A stretch of DNA of 64,000 nt from Voacanga thouarsii (lineage: Eukaryota; Streptophyta; Magnoliopsida; Gentianales; Apocynaceae), in contig JANUWF010001723.1 in assembly GCA_026120185.1 (NCBI GenBank), forward strand, positions 930,001-994,000. Direction: 5' to 3'. The notes beneath the pieces were generated by a model that saw nothing but the letters and a program-made list of their open reading frames with translations, had not been told where the DNA came from and ran no database searches. How positions within the stretch are numbered: the stretch's first letter is position 1; each line of letters begins with the position of its first letter. The position numbers and the translations under genes are program-made. Shown piece by piece: positions 24,114 through 35,400 of the stretch.

Positions 24114-26060
24114 TTACACCACTATAGTCTTCTCATTCAATATGCTAATTTCATCATCAGTATCAGCATAAGCATCCTCATTTCTTTGATCATTATCACT
24201 CAAAGGATATTCTGAGTCCTCAAAGTATTCACCATTTGAACAAGTTGCATTCATCTCATCTTCTGATTCCAACTCATCATTCTTGTTCTGATCACTACCT
24301 TCAGCATTAGTCTTACTCTTATCACTTACCTGCATATATAGCCAGTCATATTGTTCCAATAGATCCTCTCCTCTATTCTCAATTTCAAGTACTTCAACTC
24401 TTGTATGTCCTTTAAATTCACCATGTTGCTTCTCATCATTACTTACAATAGAGACTGTAGAACCAATAATGTCATCTGGTAGCTCAACCTCAATCTCAGT
24501 GGCATCATCCCCTATTTCAATGAGATGTTCTATTTGTTCATAAATTGTTCCTTGTACATCTATGGAAGTTCCCGCAATTGTAGAAACTACATAAGTTGAT
24601 GAAGCAGGAAGTTCAAGCTGTTCTATTCCCTTAGTAGGTGAGTTAGAACTGATCAAGGTATTTCCTTCAGCTGGTAAGGTATCACCGATCAAGATATCAA
24701 CTTCAGTTGAAGAATTTAACCTATGTCTAAAGGCATTCAGATTGTCTACTGTAAACTAATCATCTTTCATCTGCATTACAATAAACAACATGTCTAACTG
24801 CACTATCTATAATACGTAAACAAAGTCTATTAACACAACATTTTATGGAAATATGAACTAGAGTAGTGGGACTTACAAAATAAGGATAGCCTTTAGAGAT
24901 GCAGAAATTTTTTGGTGCATTTTGCATAAATAAATAGGCATAATATAGGACATAGACTCCACAATCTTCCCCATTTGTCTGTTGTGGAACCTAATAAATT
25001 ATTTCACATCTAATTAGTACAATATTATGAAGCCATTTACAAGAAAGGAAAAAATACATAAGAACTGTAAATGTAAAAATGTCACTTACCTTGGGTATCA
25101 TAAGAGGAATCTTCTTCACTGTATTTCTGTCCATAGGCCTGCCCTTCATTTTAAATATATCTTGCACAAAACTATGCACAATAGAAATATACCCCTAATT
25201 AGTACAATATCTAATTGCTTCATATAAAAAAAAAAATGAACAAAACCAGTAAGGCAACCTAACATACGCTCTTATTTCAGCCTCAATTCTGTGTTCTGCA
25301 GATTGAAGGGAGTCTAATAACACCATGGACTGACTACTTGACTCTGATTCTTCATCAAAGTTGCACAATATCAATAGAGACCAGTGAGACCTACAGAATC
25401 ACATGGGAGAACAACTTAATTAACAACTTGTGAATGGCATTATGTCTGTTCACCTCTTTTACTATGAAAATGACAACTATGTAAACAAACCCAAGCCACA
25501 TACCATAGAACAATAGGCAAAATAATGTATTTCATGGAAATAATATCTTTTTTCTTCATCCATTCCAACACATTTTCTTTATCGATAGATGTATATACGT
25601 AAAACTATAATGAGTTAATCTGAACAAATACATTTCTCTTCTCATCAGGAAGTTCATTCCATATTTCCTGCAAAATCCACTACTCCCATTAAAAAACATG
25701 CGGGCAAACCAACAAGTTTATAATATCTTTTTTCTTCATCCATTCCAACACATTTTCTTTATCGATAGATGTATTTACGTAAAACTATAATGAGTTAATC
25801 TGAACAAATACATTTCTCTTCTCATCAGGAAGTTCATTCCAAATTTCCTGCAAAATCCACTACTCCCATTAAAAAACGTGCGGGCAAACCAACAAGTTCA
25901 TGGGCATGTGCAAATTTTAAAATGTCTTACTCCAAGTAGCGTTCAACAGTTTGCGAGTCCAGCATTCTTCGCAATGCCTCTAACCGCACAAATGAAGAAA
26001 GCATATTTTTGATACCTTTTATGTGCATTTTATAGCATTATCTTGACAAAATCCTAGTTT
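24114..26060 (-). pseudogene. ULP1-type SUMO protease domain (peptidase C48) carried by the MULE
   Basis: The minus strand encodes a cysteine protease domain over several exons with retained introns. Order: LRRMLDSQTVERYLE, EIWNELPDEKRNVF, PIVLWSHWSLLILCN (catalytic His), MVLLDSL (catalytic Asp), DIFKMKGRPMDRNTVKK, then PQQTNGEDCGVYVLYY (oxyanion Gln and catalytic Cys), and WFT-like FTVDNLNAFRHRL where the Trp is a TAG stop. An acidic tail of nearly 200 residues follows and ends at TAA 24114. ULP1 enzymes cut SUMO or related modifiers from proteins. A 180-bp tandem duplication (25541-25899) and a stop after INSL disrupt it. Such domains in plant MULEs are known; their role in transposition is not settled. 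Confidence 0.9.
25541..25899. repeat. 180-bp tandem duplication
   Basis: Positions 25541-25720 and 25721-25899 are near-identical with about four differences (for example TATATACG against TATTTACG, and AACATGCG against AACGTGCG). The unit spans part of a ULP1 exon and the flanking intron. Confidence 0.96.
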
Positions 26061-26211
26061 CGGGCGTCTAGACGGTAGTGGTTTGGATCAAATATAGCGA
26101 TGACTTTGATCAAGGACGGCGATGGTTTCAATCAAAGATAATATTTGCTCTCAGTGGTAAAGTTTACCCGATGGTTTCGATCAATGTCGCACATTTACCG
26201 AGTGTAAATAA

Positions 26212-26408
26212 ATGAAATACCAACTTTGTTCTTTAAAAATGGGTCAATATCGGGTTCAATTGTTCATTTTGGATTGACCTGCCGAAATGTGGTCATAAGG
26301 ACCTAACGTGACAAAATAAAAAACATACGGGACCTATAAAGTTAAAAAAAAATATGGACCAAACATGGCAAAATACGAAAGTTCAGGAATTAAATTCAAC
26401 AATTTGCC
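26212..26408 (-). repeat. Right terminal inverted repeat of the MULE
   Basis: The reverse complement of this stretch matches 8003-8236, beginning GGCAAATTGTTGAA and continuing through CATGTTTGGTCC and TATAGGTCCC to GATATTGACC. The inner limit is approximate. Confidence 0.88.
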
Positions 26409-26465
26409 GTAAAACTATTACATAAGCATCAAAAGAGCTTAACACCAAGAAAATTTTCTCAATAG

Positions 26466-27052
26466 CTAGGGATGGATATATGCCAGGCTTTTAACTGAAG
26501 CCTATGGCCTGACCTGGTTTGGGCTTGTGACCTGAACTAGTTTAGGCTTAATCTAGCCTGGGCACATTTAGTAAATGAGTAAGGCTTGAGCCTTAAATTA
26601 TACATGTTTAGTTAAAAAGGTCGAGCCTATTTGATAAAAGCTTGGTTCGAAGCCTATTAGGTTTGGCCTATTTGTATATTATATATTACATAATTATTAT
26701 ATGTTTTATATTAATTGTAATATTTTGCATTATATGTATGTTAAATAATACTTATCTTGAACATATGAAATTTATTAATTTTAACGTATAACATATTATT
26801 AATTTATTTATATATATTACATATAAAAATTAATATCAATCTAAACTGAATTGATATTAAAAAAAGATTATATATTAATAGGCTTTTAAACAGACCAGGT
26901 TTTTATGCAGGCCAAGCTTGAGCAAAAAAAAAAAGTCTTATATAGGCTAATAGGTCAAACTTAGACCTTAAGCCTATAATGCAGGCCTAGGCCTAACCTA
27001 TTTTTTTTTCTTTTTTTTTTTACTAGATAACCTATTTTCATCCTTACCATAC
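26466..27052. mobile_element. Non-autonomous dispersed repeat, class uncertain
   Basis: The stretch is rich in the words AGGCCTA, GGCCTGACC and AAGCCTAT, typical of a dispersed plant repeat. Its ends give a short inverted match (AGGGATGGATA at the left against AAGGATGAAAATAGG at the right, read inverted). I found no clear target duplication. It could be a hAT-like MITE. Confidence 0.35.
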
Positions 27053-30000
27053 GAGTAGCCAAGAGAAAAATCCAATTAGAAGTTTAACAAAAGATCTTGA
27101 ATCAACAATACAACTTACTAGTATCGAACCGAAATAACTAAACCGAATTGAAATCTTAAAAAATCATAATTTACATATATATAAATAAATGATTATTAAT
27201 TAATATTTTAATATTATATATGTTTTTAATTAACAATATATTTTTTCTATTTTTTATTTTGAAAAATTGAAAACCAAACCAAATTTTTAAATAAATTTCA
27301 AAATCAAATTGAATCGTATTTCATTAAAATCGAACTGAATTGTAAATTTCAATTCGATTCGATTAAAAAATTTGATTTAACCCTAATATTGTACCACCCT
27401 AATTATAAATATAATTTTCATGATCATTATCAAGTACATATTCAATGCAATAACCCACACTAAGTTGTGAGAATGAAAAGAAAGACGTTGAAACTAAAAT
27501 TATAACTTCTACATTATGGGGTCATTACCTCTTCAACCTCATACAAAAAAGGGAGGATAAATAACATAAATTATAATAATTATTAAAATAAAGATACAAA
27601 GAGACCTAAATAAATAATGATCTCTCTAATTATTTTTTTCGTTGCCAAAACTTCTCTTCTCCCAGCGACTACATAATTTTGCCTAGATCGGAGCTTTGGC
27701 TTCAATTGGAGCTCCGATTGGGTCGAAATTCTTTCATTTTTCTATGTTTTCCTTTCACCCTTTTTTTGTCTACAAACAATAAAAAACTTATTTTTTTAAT
27801 TTTGTTTATCAAGATCTAAAATTCTTTTGCATAATTTCTTTGTCAATCCAAACGTGATTTGGACCATCTCTCAATTTCTCATCTTTTTTGTATGCAATTT
27901 TGAAGACTATTGATATATCCAAAGTCTTTCAATTGTTGCACAAGGAATTAAATGAGGCCGGGCATCTCATGCCAATATTATTTGAGAATAGAGATAAAAA
28001 AGTTAATATAAATATTATTGTATATTTATTTTTATTTTATATTTATTGTATTTTAGACACTTAAAATTTTAAGCATGGTAATTATATGTTATTATTGATC
28101 TATTAGTTTATATGTGTAACTTGTTACTTATATTATGAATGAATGATGTTACTTAACAAGAAATGAGCTTTTGCTCATTTCATTACTTGAGAACTTAATT
28201 AGGAGTATTACTTGAGAACTTGAACCTAATTTTGGTATTTTCAAAAATACATTTAATTAAGTCATTATCTATTTTGGTAATTAGAGAGAGTTGTATCATA
28301 ATTAATGAAAAGAGAGATATTACATAGAAGGGTAGAGTTGGAAAAAAGTAATAATTTTTTATAAAATTGTGAACAAAAATTTTAAGTCTAAAACGATTTA
28401 TATTATGAAATAAAGTTAGTAATTTTAATAGACAGATAAAATGAGACGAATGGAGTATTAAATCAAGTCCATTTAAAGTGTTGGGAGGGAAATGGATGAC
28501 ATTCCAAGCAATAATAAATTGAGTTATGAAGTGAACCATGGTGGAAAAAAGTCAATCGTGTGTATATAAATATATTGCATTCATCAATCTTTTTCTTATA
28601 TAAATATGTATATTAATAAATTAATTTTTTTCATGAACTCACTTTTTAAATCAATAAATCATTTTCCCACTAATTTTATTTTCACCAACTCACTTTTTTT
28701 TAATTTTAAGTCACAATAATGACTAAACACAAATGTATGATATTTGTTCCCAACACATCAAGAAAGAAGATTTAGGGTGTACTTAAATTGTCATTAAATC
28801 TAAATCTAAATTTTAATTTAATTGTAAAATTGCAGTCTAAATAATTTTCGTTTCATCTATAATTTGTTTACAAAAATATCGTGTTCTCTCTAGGGTCATA
28901 CATTAACTCTCTCTCTTTATAAATTTTTATTTAATTCAAACAAATTATTCTCAGAAGAAGTTACAATTCCCATACACTTTTAGATCCGTTGATTTCAAGT
29001 TGAATTCATTTCCTCGATATTTAAGGGAGAAAAAAAAGAAGAAAGATAATTTAAATTAAACCAAGAACTTTGTCTATTTATAAAAATGCATTCTAACTAG
29101 TTTTAAAACCAATTAAATTATTGCAACATTGTTACACAATAATATTCCTTTGTATTACAAAATGGCAAGTGAAAATCTAAAATTCTCCCTAATAAATTTC
29201 CATGGAAAAAGCAATGAAAAGAATGGAAAATGAATTGCTCAACTCCTCCCAAGAATGTCCCATAGAATACGACATTATCTTGGCATGTTTTCTCACGTCT
29301 CCACAAGCCATTACGTGTACTGATGATGAGAGAAGAAATCGCACATTGAGTCAATTAACAACCACCATTAATTTTAATAAATACATGCAACATTATTTAC
29401 TATTTTCGAGGAAGATAAGGAGTCGGGAAAGAGAGAGGGAAAAGGACCTCACATATGTCTCGAATAATAATTCTTTTACCACAGTGATAATGACAAATTA
29501 TTTCCGACACATTATATATCATTTTTAGTTTGCTTATTTGAATCATCGTAAAATAAATAATTATAATTGAATTATAAAATACATAGGGTAAAAGTACAAA
29601 TAAGATAAATAATGCCATCAAACAATCCCATTTCAAATTATTTTTTAAAAATTATAATATTATCGTATATAAAAATACAATTCACCCTTCGCATATCTCT
29701 GTGAGTCATAAATGTCACGCCATAGCCTTTGCCAAAGTGTAGCACACTCCTCTTTAAATGCTTATTGCATGTCAACGACAATTTGTTAGGCAGCCACAAT
29801 AGAAACACAAAACCATTAGACGAACAAATCCCTTTGATTAACGCACACCATACGAGAAATTAAATCCTCCTATATTCCACCATGGCTCACTCTTAATAAG
29901 GTTTAAAATTCAAGTATTTAAGCTTGAAGAAATATTGCAAAATTACTGCTTCTCATATTCCTTATAGATTTTAAAGTCAAATAACGCAATACAATCAAGT

Positions 30001-32428
30001 TAAAAAAAAACCATGCCATATATGCCAAACATTTTAGAGACTTTCTCTCCATAATACAAGATATGAGTATTCTATGACGAATTCTAATTTCACAGGATAT
30101 TTATTGGCTTATTCAATTAGTTAAGATTTATTTAGACTGATTTATATTCTCGTAATTTTTTATCGATTAAAATAATAAAATAAATTTCACCTAATATTTA
30201 AAGTGACAACGATTGCGAGCTTTTTTTTCAACTTACAGAATATATAAACATTCTTGAAGAAGAAATGGGATCACATGGCCCTTGGGCTTGACCTTAAGCC
30301 AATTATGATAGGTTCTATTTCCGTCTGCATTTTTCTTTTCCTTTGAAAAGCAAGCATTGACGGTCACCTAGTCCATAGACTATACGTCACGAGGAAAATG
30401 GTCCTCCATCAACCTCAAGAGTCATCATAAAAACAAAATACTACTATTTTTCCATTGAAAGAACGACTTCTTTCGTGATCTCCTTCTCGAAAAGAACAGC
30501 GATTTTTGTTGATTAGTTACTACTCTAAACTATAAAATCTTTATAAATAATGGTCGTATAAAAAATTGGCAAGTGAAATATAATTTTTAATAGAGATAAA
30601 AATAGGTTTAAAATGGTATGAATAGAAATAATTAAAAAAATATATATTTACATTAAATTTAAATAAGAATATGACAATAAATATAAAAAAATAAAAGAAA
30701 AATTCACGTAAATGACTATATATAATTTTATATTAATTCATATAGTCGATTCTAAATTTTTTAGCATTAAAACTTAGTTATTATTGTTGTCATTGAATGA
30801 CTTTTTTAATAATAATAAAATTATACTTTACAACACAAAAAAATTATTTAAATATTAAATTTGATATGATAAATTATGTCCCCTATTTATTTGGTGCAAG
30901 CTTTTCTATGCATCTTCCTATTTATTTCCCAGCATTGGAGGTTGCAATATGCCAAACAACACCTTCTTTCCCAACTGCTTCACTCACATGCACTCCCAAG
31001 CAACCTTATGATTCTCTTTGTTTTCCTTTTACAAAATTTAAGGCTAAGAACCATTTGCATCTCTTCACTTCTTGTATATTATATACAAAATCATGCATAA
31101 TATATTACCTTTCTCTATAAAGAGAATACATTGAAGCTTCCATTTCACATACATTGGTCTCAAAAAAAAAAAAAAAAAAACTCATGCAAAATGTATGTAA
31201 TATTTGCTTTCTACATGACAAAGCATTTAAATTAAGCTAATAATTTTAGAAACTACTTCAAAAATAATTCATCAAGCCTTAAAAAAAGAAAGAAAAACTC
31301 GACATGCTATTATTATTTTTTTTATAAATCATTAAGTTTATAAAAACGTTAATCATTTCAAATATAAACAAATTATTTTTCGATATAGTAAAAATATTTT
31401 TAAAATAATACATTTTATGTGTTTTTAGGACAAAATTTTTCAATTTTTATAAAAAAAAATGTTCATAACTTATAATTTATTAATTAAATTCTTGTCCCAG
31501 TACTTCTTTTTTTTTTTAAGTCCTTTCTTTGCATCATTTCAACTCCTTGACTAAATTTTATTCTTCAAATCTAGACAATAAAATCGTTTAAATTCCCTTC
31601 TAAAAAAGCAATTACGTTATAAATAAATAATTTTAAATACCTAGTTTTCTAAGAATGTCCGACCAAAGCCTGAGTTGTGCGTTTTCTTCAACTTTACCAA
31701 AAAGGACATGCCGAATCCTCACCGCCAACCATTCTACACCGTTGTGATCCGACTCTTCAAGACAAATTACCGTCAAACCGGTCCACGTGGTCCGAATATT
31801 TGATGAACCAAGAATTCACGCTTCCCAAGGATACCCCGGAAAAACAAAATTCCTTTCCTCCGTATCCATCCCTCTAAATACCATTTTTTTTACTTTTTAC
31901 CCCTCGTAAAATTAGTATTTTAATTTTCTACCCCAGAAAACAACAAGGGCTGCAAGTACTTGACGAGTATGCCCCCACTTTCGTTACGTACCGTTATTTT
32001 GGACGTAGCTTTTTTTTTTTTATTTTTAAAAAAACTCTCTCTCGCTCTAAATCTCACATTCCCTTAAATCTCGATCTGAATTTATTTTTTCCGGGTGTCA
32101 GAATCTTTCTCTCACTTTCTTTATTGCTTCCCCAAACGGCACTTGCTGCTTCAGGACATCTGTAGATACAGTTCTTACATCTAGAGGAGGTATATTTATT
32201 GGTGTATTATTTGTTGAGATGCAGTTAGTTTCTCGAAGATATCGCTATCAGGATCGTCGAGCGATGAGGGGCTTGATGGGAAGTTTATTTTGGATTTGAT
32301 TGCTGCATGATAATTGGTAATTGGGATTGTGGGAAGTTGAATTGGGATTGGATGAGTGTGGGAAAATTAGGGGTTGGATGTGATTTAGAGGGTTTTTTGC
32401 TGTTGTTTTTATTTCAATTTTTGTTTAA
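27053..32428. other. AT-rich intergenic region upstream of UBP16
   Basis: No gene is recognised. It holds AT-rich repeat words (AACCGAA / TTCGATTCGATT near 27120-27370), a decayed MITE (28194-28462), an A-run near 31162-31180 and short frames at 29202-29528, 30797-31120 and 31677-31877 without domains. The part from about 31900 to 32428 probably contains the UBP16 promoter and 5' leader; CT-rich and (T)n stretches occur at 32010-32110. Confidence 0.5.
28194..28462. mobile_element. Decayed MITE of the AATATAAGTCGTTTT family
   Basis: The interior words (AGAGAGAGTTGTATCATAATTA, GGGTAGAGTTGGAAAAAAGTAATAA in parts, and AAAACGATTTATATTATGAAA) match the MITE copies at 54465 and 62258 in the same orientation. 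The left end is worn and borders are approximate. Confidence 0.6.
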
Positions 32429-35400
32429 ATGCTTGTTGGAGGGGATCTAGGGTTTCTCGTGAGAGTAGTGGTGGCTGGGTTGGTGGTGATATTTGCCCCG
32501 GTTGTTGGGTTTGTAGTCCGCCGGAAATGGTGTCGGTCAGTGGCTCGGAGGGATGAGATCAAGCGGCTGCTGGTATTGGCGTCGGAGGAGACTGCTAGAG
32601 CTGAGATTGAGGCTACTGCGAGGTATGGGTATGGTGGGTACGCCTATGAGTCCGCGGCGATTTTGGAGGCGGAGCCTGAGGCATCTGATGTGGAGATGGA
32701 GGTGGAGGTAGAGGCTCCTGTGGAAGTAGAGGTGCAGGCACCCCAAGCGGCAGCAAAGGTGCACACGCGATTACAGTACCAATGTGAGGTGTGTTTTTCA
32801 CCAACCACCACTAGGTGTAAGCAGTGTAAAGCTGTCCATTACTGGTATGTTCATCGAAGCCCTTCTTGTTTGATAAATTAATTTTCCTTTTTCAATTTTT
32901 TGTTTTTTGGATGTGGCCGTTCCGAGTGGATTGAAGCATATATGGACGTACTCAGATATTTCATGGGAAATTGGTCTTTTGTCATTCCGGAAATTGGTCC
33001 AGGAAAAGTTTGATGTGTATTGTTTTTTTCAATCCGGAGTTGAGGGACTAATTTTCTTAAAGATATTTACTCCAGAAGTTTTACAAAAAGATTTCATCTT
33101 TTGTCTTGGTTTCCCTTGGGAAAGTAGGAAGTAGAATGATTAATGTGGCTGGGGGAAGAATTTTGGGTCAATCATGGATGGAACTAGTTGACAGGTTTGG
33201 TTATGGAAGATCATTTATTTGTAATAGGTATTTACCGTATTTTAGGGGCATTGGATTTATGTCACTTCCATTTGTTCTTCCGCACCAATACATTGGACCA
33301 GTGGTATCTCCCACCGTCCCACACCTCACCTTTGGTTCTCCTATCAGAATTTCTAGGCTTATCATTTGAGATTTAGACTTCCATCGAGCTCAATTGCTAT
33401 ACGGTTTACTGGCCAGATTGTTATTTGGTGCCTTCAAAGGGAAATCAGGAATGTAGGAATGCTTGATGTGAAAGATATTTGACATGAATAGTTGATTTGA
33501 TCAATACTAACTTCTGTTTTCGGTTTTAGTTGTGGTACACTGTTGATATGCTAATTCTTTTCCCTGCTTAAATGGAGGACTTAAAACAAAGGAAAAAATC
33601 TTCTGTTTTTTGAATTAAAAAAAAAAAAAAAGCTGTTAACCATATTGATTTTTTCCCAACCAGCATAGGTAGTGTAATGTCTATATTTCTTGTCTTGAGT
33701 ATGGAATCTTTTACCCCAAGAACATGGGGAGCATTTCGTAGTATAATTCTTTTTCTTGCTTCAATCTAGTTGAGATTCTTTATGTTCTCAGCATTGATTT
33801 GCATTGAATTTTGTATGTCTCAGCTCTGGCAAGTGCCAAATTATTCATTGGAGACAAGGTCACAAGGATGAATGTCGTCCATTTGCTATCAGTGATCGAA
33901 GCGACCATGTGGGAGACTCTTGTCATCAGAACCTATTGAAGCCAATAGAAAATAAACGCCGCAGTGGAAGTGTTGAGATTGAAGAGAGAGATCCTGCTAA
34001 GCCAGTTGAAATATCTTATGAAGGAAATGGATTTACCGACTCCACCGTTGCTAATTTACCCAATGAGAAGGTTGATGTTGAAGTGGAGCATCTTACGGAT
34101 GGAAAGAAACCAGCTTCAAACTTGAAGGTGGTATCACCACCAATATCTAGCACACACTCTGGAGTGATTGCATCAGGTGGATCGTTAGGCAATGCTTCTG
34201 CTATTAATTTAAATAATTTGGATATATCTGAGAGGCATCAGTCCGTTTATGCAGTCCCAAATAAGATTAAGACTGATCGTGCAAATATAGATCAACCTAA
34301 GCCTCACTCCAATTTAGTTGACCCTATACACAATATCACTGCTCCATTGAAGGGCAACCTAATCAAACCCAGCTCTGTTAATGTGGATGCTTGTTGTGGA
34401 TCATCGATTTCATCAGGTTCAAGTGTTAATAGATGCAATGAGTCTTCTTCCTCTGAGCCTTCGACACCCTCATCTGGATTTTGGGAAGGAACAATCAAAC
34501 TTAGTAGGGTTAGAGATGCTGTTGATGATACTTCTCATTCTTGTTCAGATGAGGCAGGTGATGTTGATGTTTTAGATTCTGAAACTTCTTCCTGTTCATC
34601 TGAAATGACCAGAACAGTTCTTCCTAGTTTGGAGATACCGGGTTCTTGTGCCCAAAAAATGTTATTAGATGATCATCATCATCATTCAGTTCCTGATATT
34701 AATAAGCCAGCAATTTCACTTGTTTCATCAGTGGAAGTCAACAAAGAAGGTTTGATCAGTCAGAGGTCATCATTGAGTTCAGAAAAGTCTGATCATCTTA
34801 ATTCTGGTGATTATAGCCCAAGAAAAGCATCAAAGCCTAGGGAAACAAGGGAGGCTACACTTTGTGGAGATGCTAAGTGCAGTAGTGTTTCTTCCCCTAG
34901 CCCTGAAAAGTCAAAAGGTCAAGTTGCAGGTAAAACTGGCATCTCCGAGGAGAAAAAATCAGTGGAACTTAATTCTTTGAAATCTAAAACTTCTGATGAG
35001 CACTTGTCTTCTGGCACTGGGAAGCATGCAGTTGAGAATGTGAGGCCTGTGGAAGTTGACAGCACCCATTTGTCTTCTACATGTTCCTCAGATTTTATTA
35101 GTCATTCACAAAATGCTAAGAATAGCTCCAAGGCTTCTGTATGGAAAGTGGTTGATCAAATCAAAGCTTCTAAATTTGTGCGACTTAATTCTTTAGGAGC
35201 TGTGAGCGATAGTGTTGGAAGATACAGCAACAAGGTAACACTTCCAGATTCTGGTGTTTTGGCATGCCTTGTTATAAATTTAGCATGTAGAATAGTGCAC
35301 TGAAAATGTTTTTATTTTGCAGGGCCTATTTCCGTATGAGTCGTTCGTGAAGCTTTATAATTGGAACAAGGTTGGACTACGTCCTTGTGGGCTCATGAAT

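Larger units (their letters stand above)
8003..26408 (-). mobile_element. Mutator-like element (MULE) with ULP1, mudrA and GRF content, nested by two copia insertions
   Basis: The left end starts GACAAATTGTTGAG and the right end, on the other strand, starts GGCAAATTGTTGAA. Similarity continues inward for about 200 bases. A 9-bp target duplication flanks it (TTAAAACTA at 7994-8002 and GTAAAACTA at 26409-26417, one mismatch). Inside, on the minus strand, are a ULP1 protease domain, an acidic linker, the MuDR N-terminal domain, the MULE transposase domain, a SWIM zinc finger and zinc knuckles. A GRF zinc-finger gene lies on the plus strand near the left end. Without the nested copia element and solo LTR the MULE would be about 6.6 kb. 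Many stops and frameshifts show it is inactive. MULEs carrying ULP1 domains are known from several plants. Confidence 0.93.

Noticed and set aside
29202..29528. 108-residue plus-strand frame and possible hairpin RNA
   Set aside because: No domain, overlapped by an opposite frame; I found no known microRNA sequence or good foldback.
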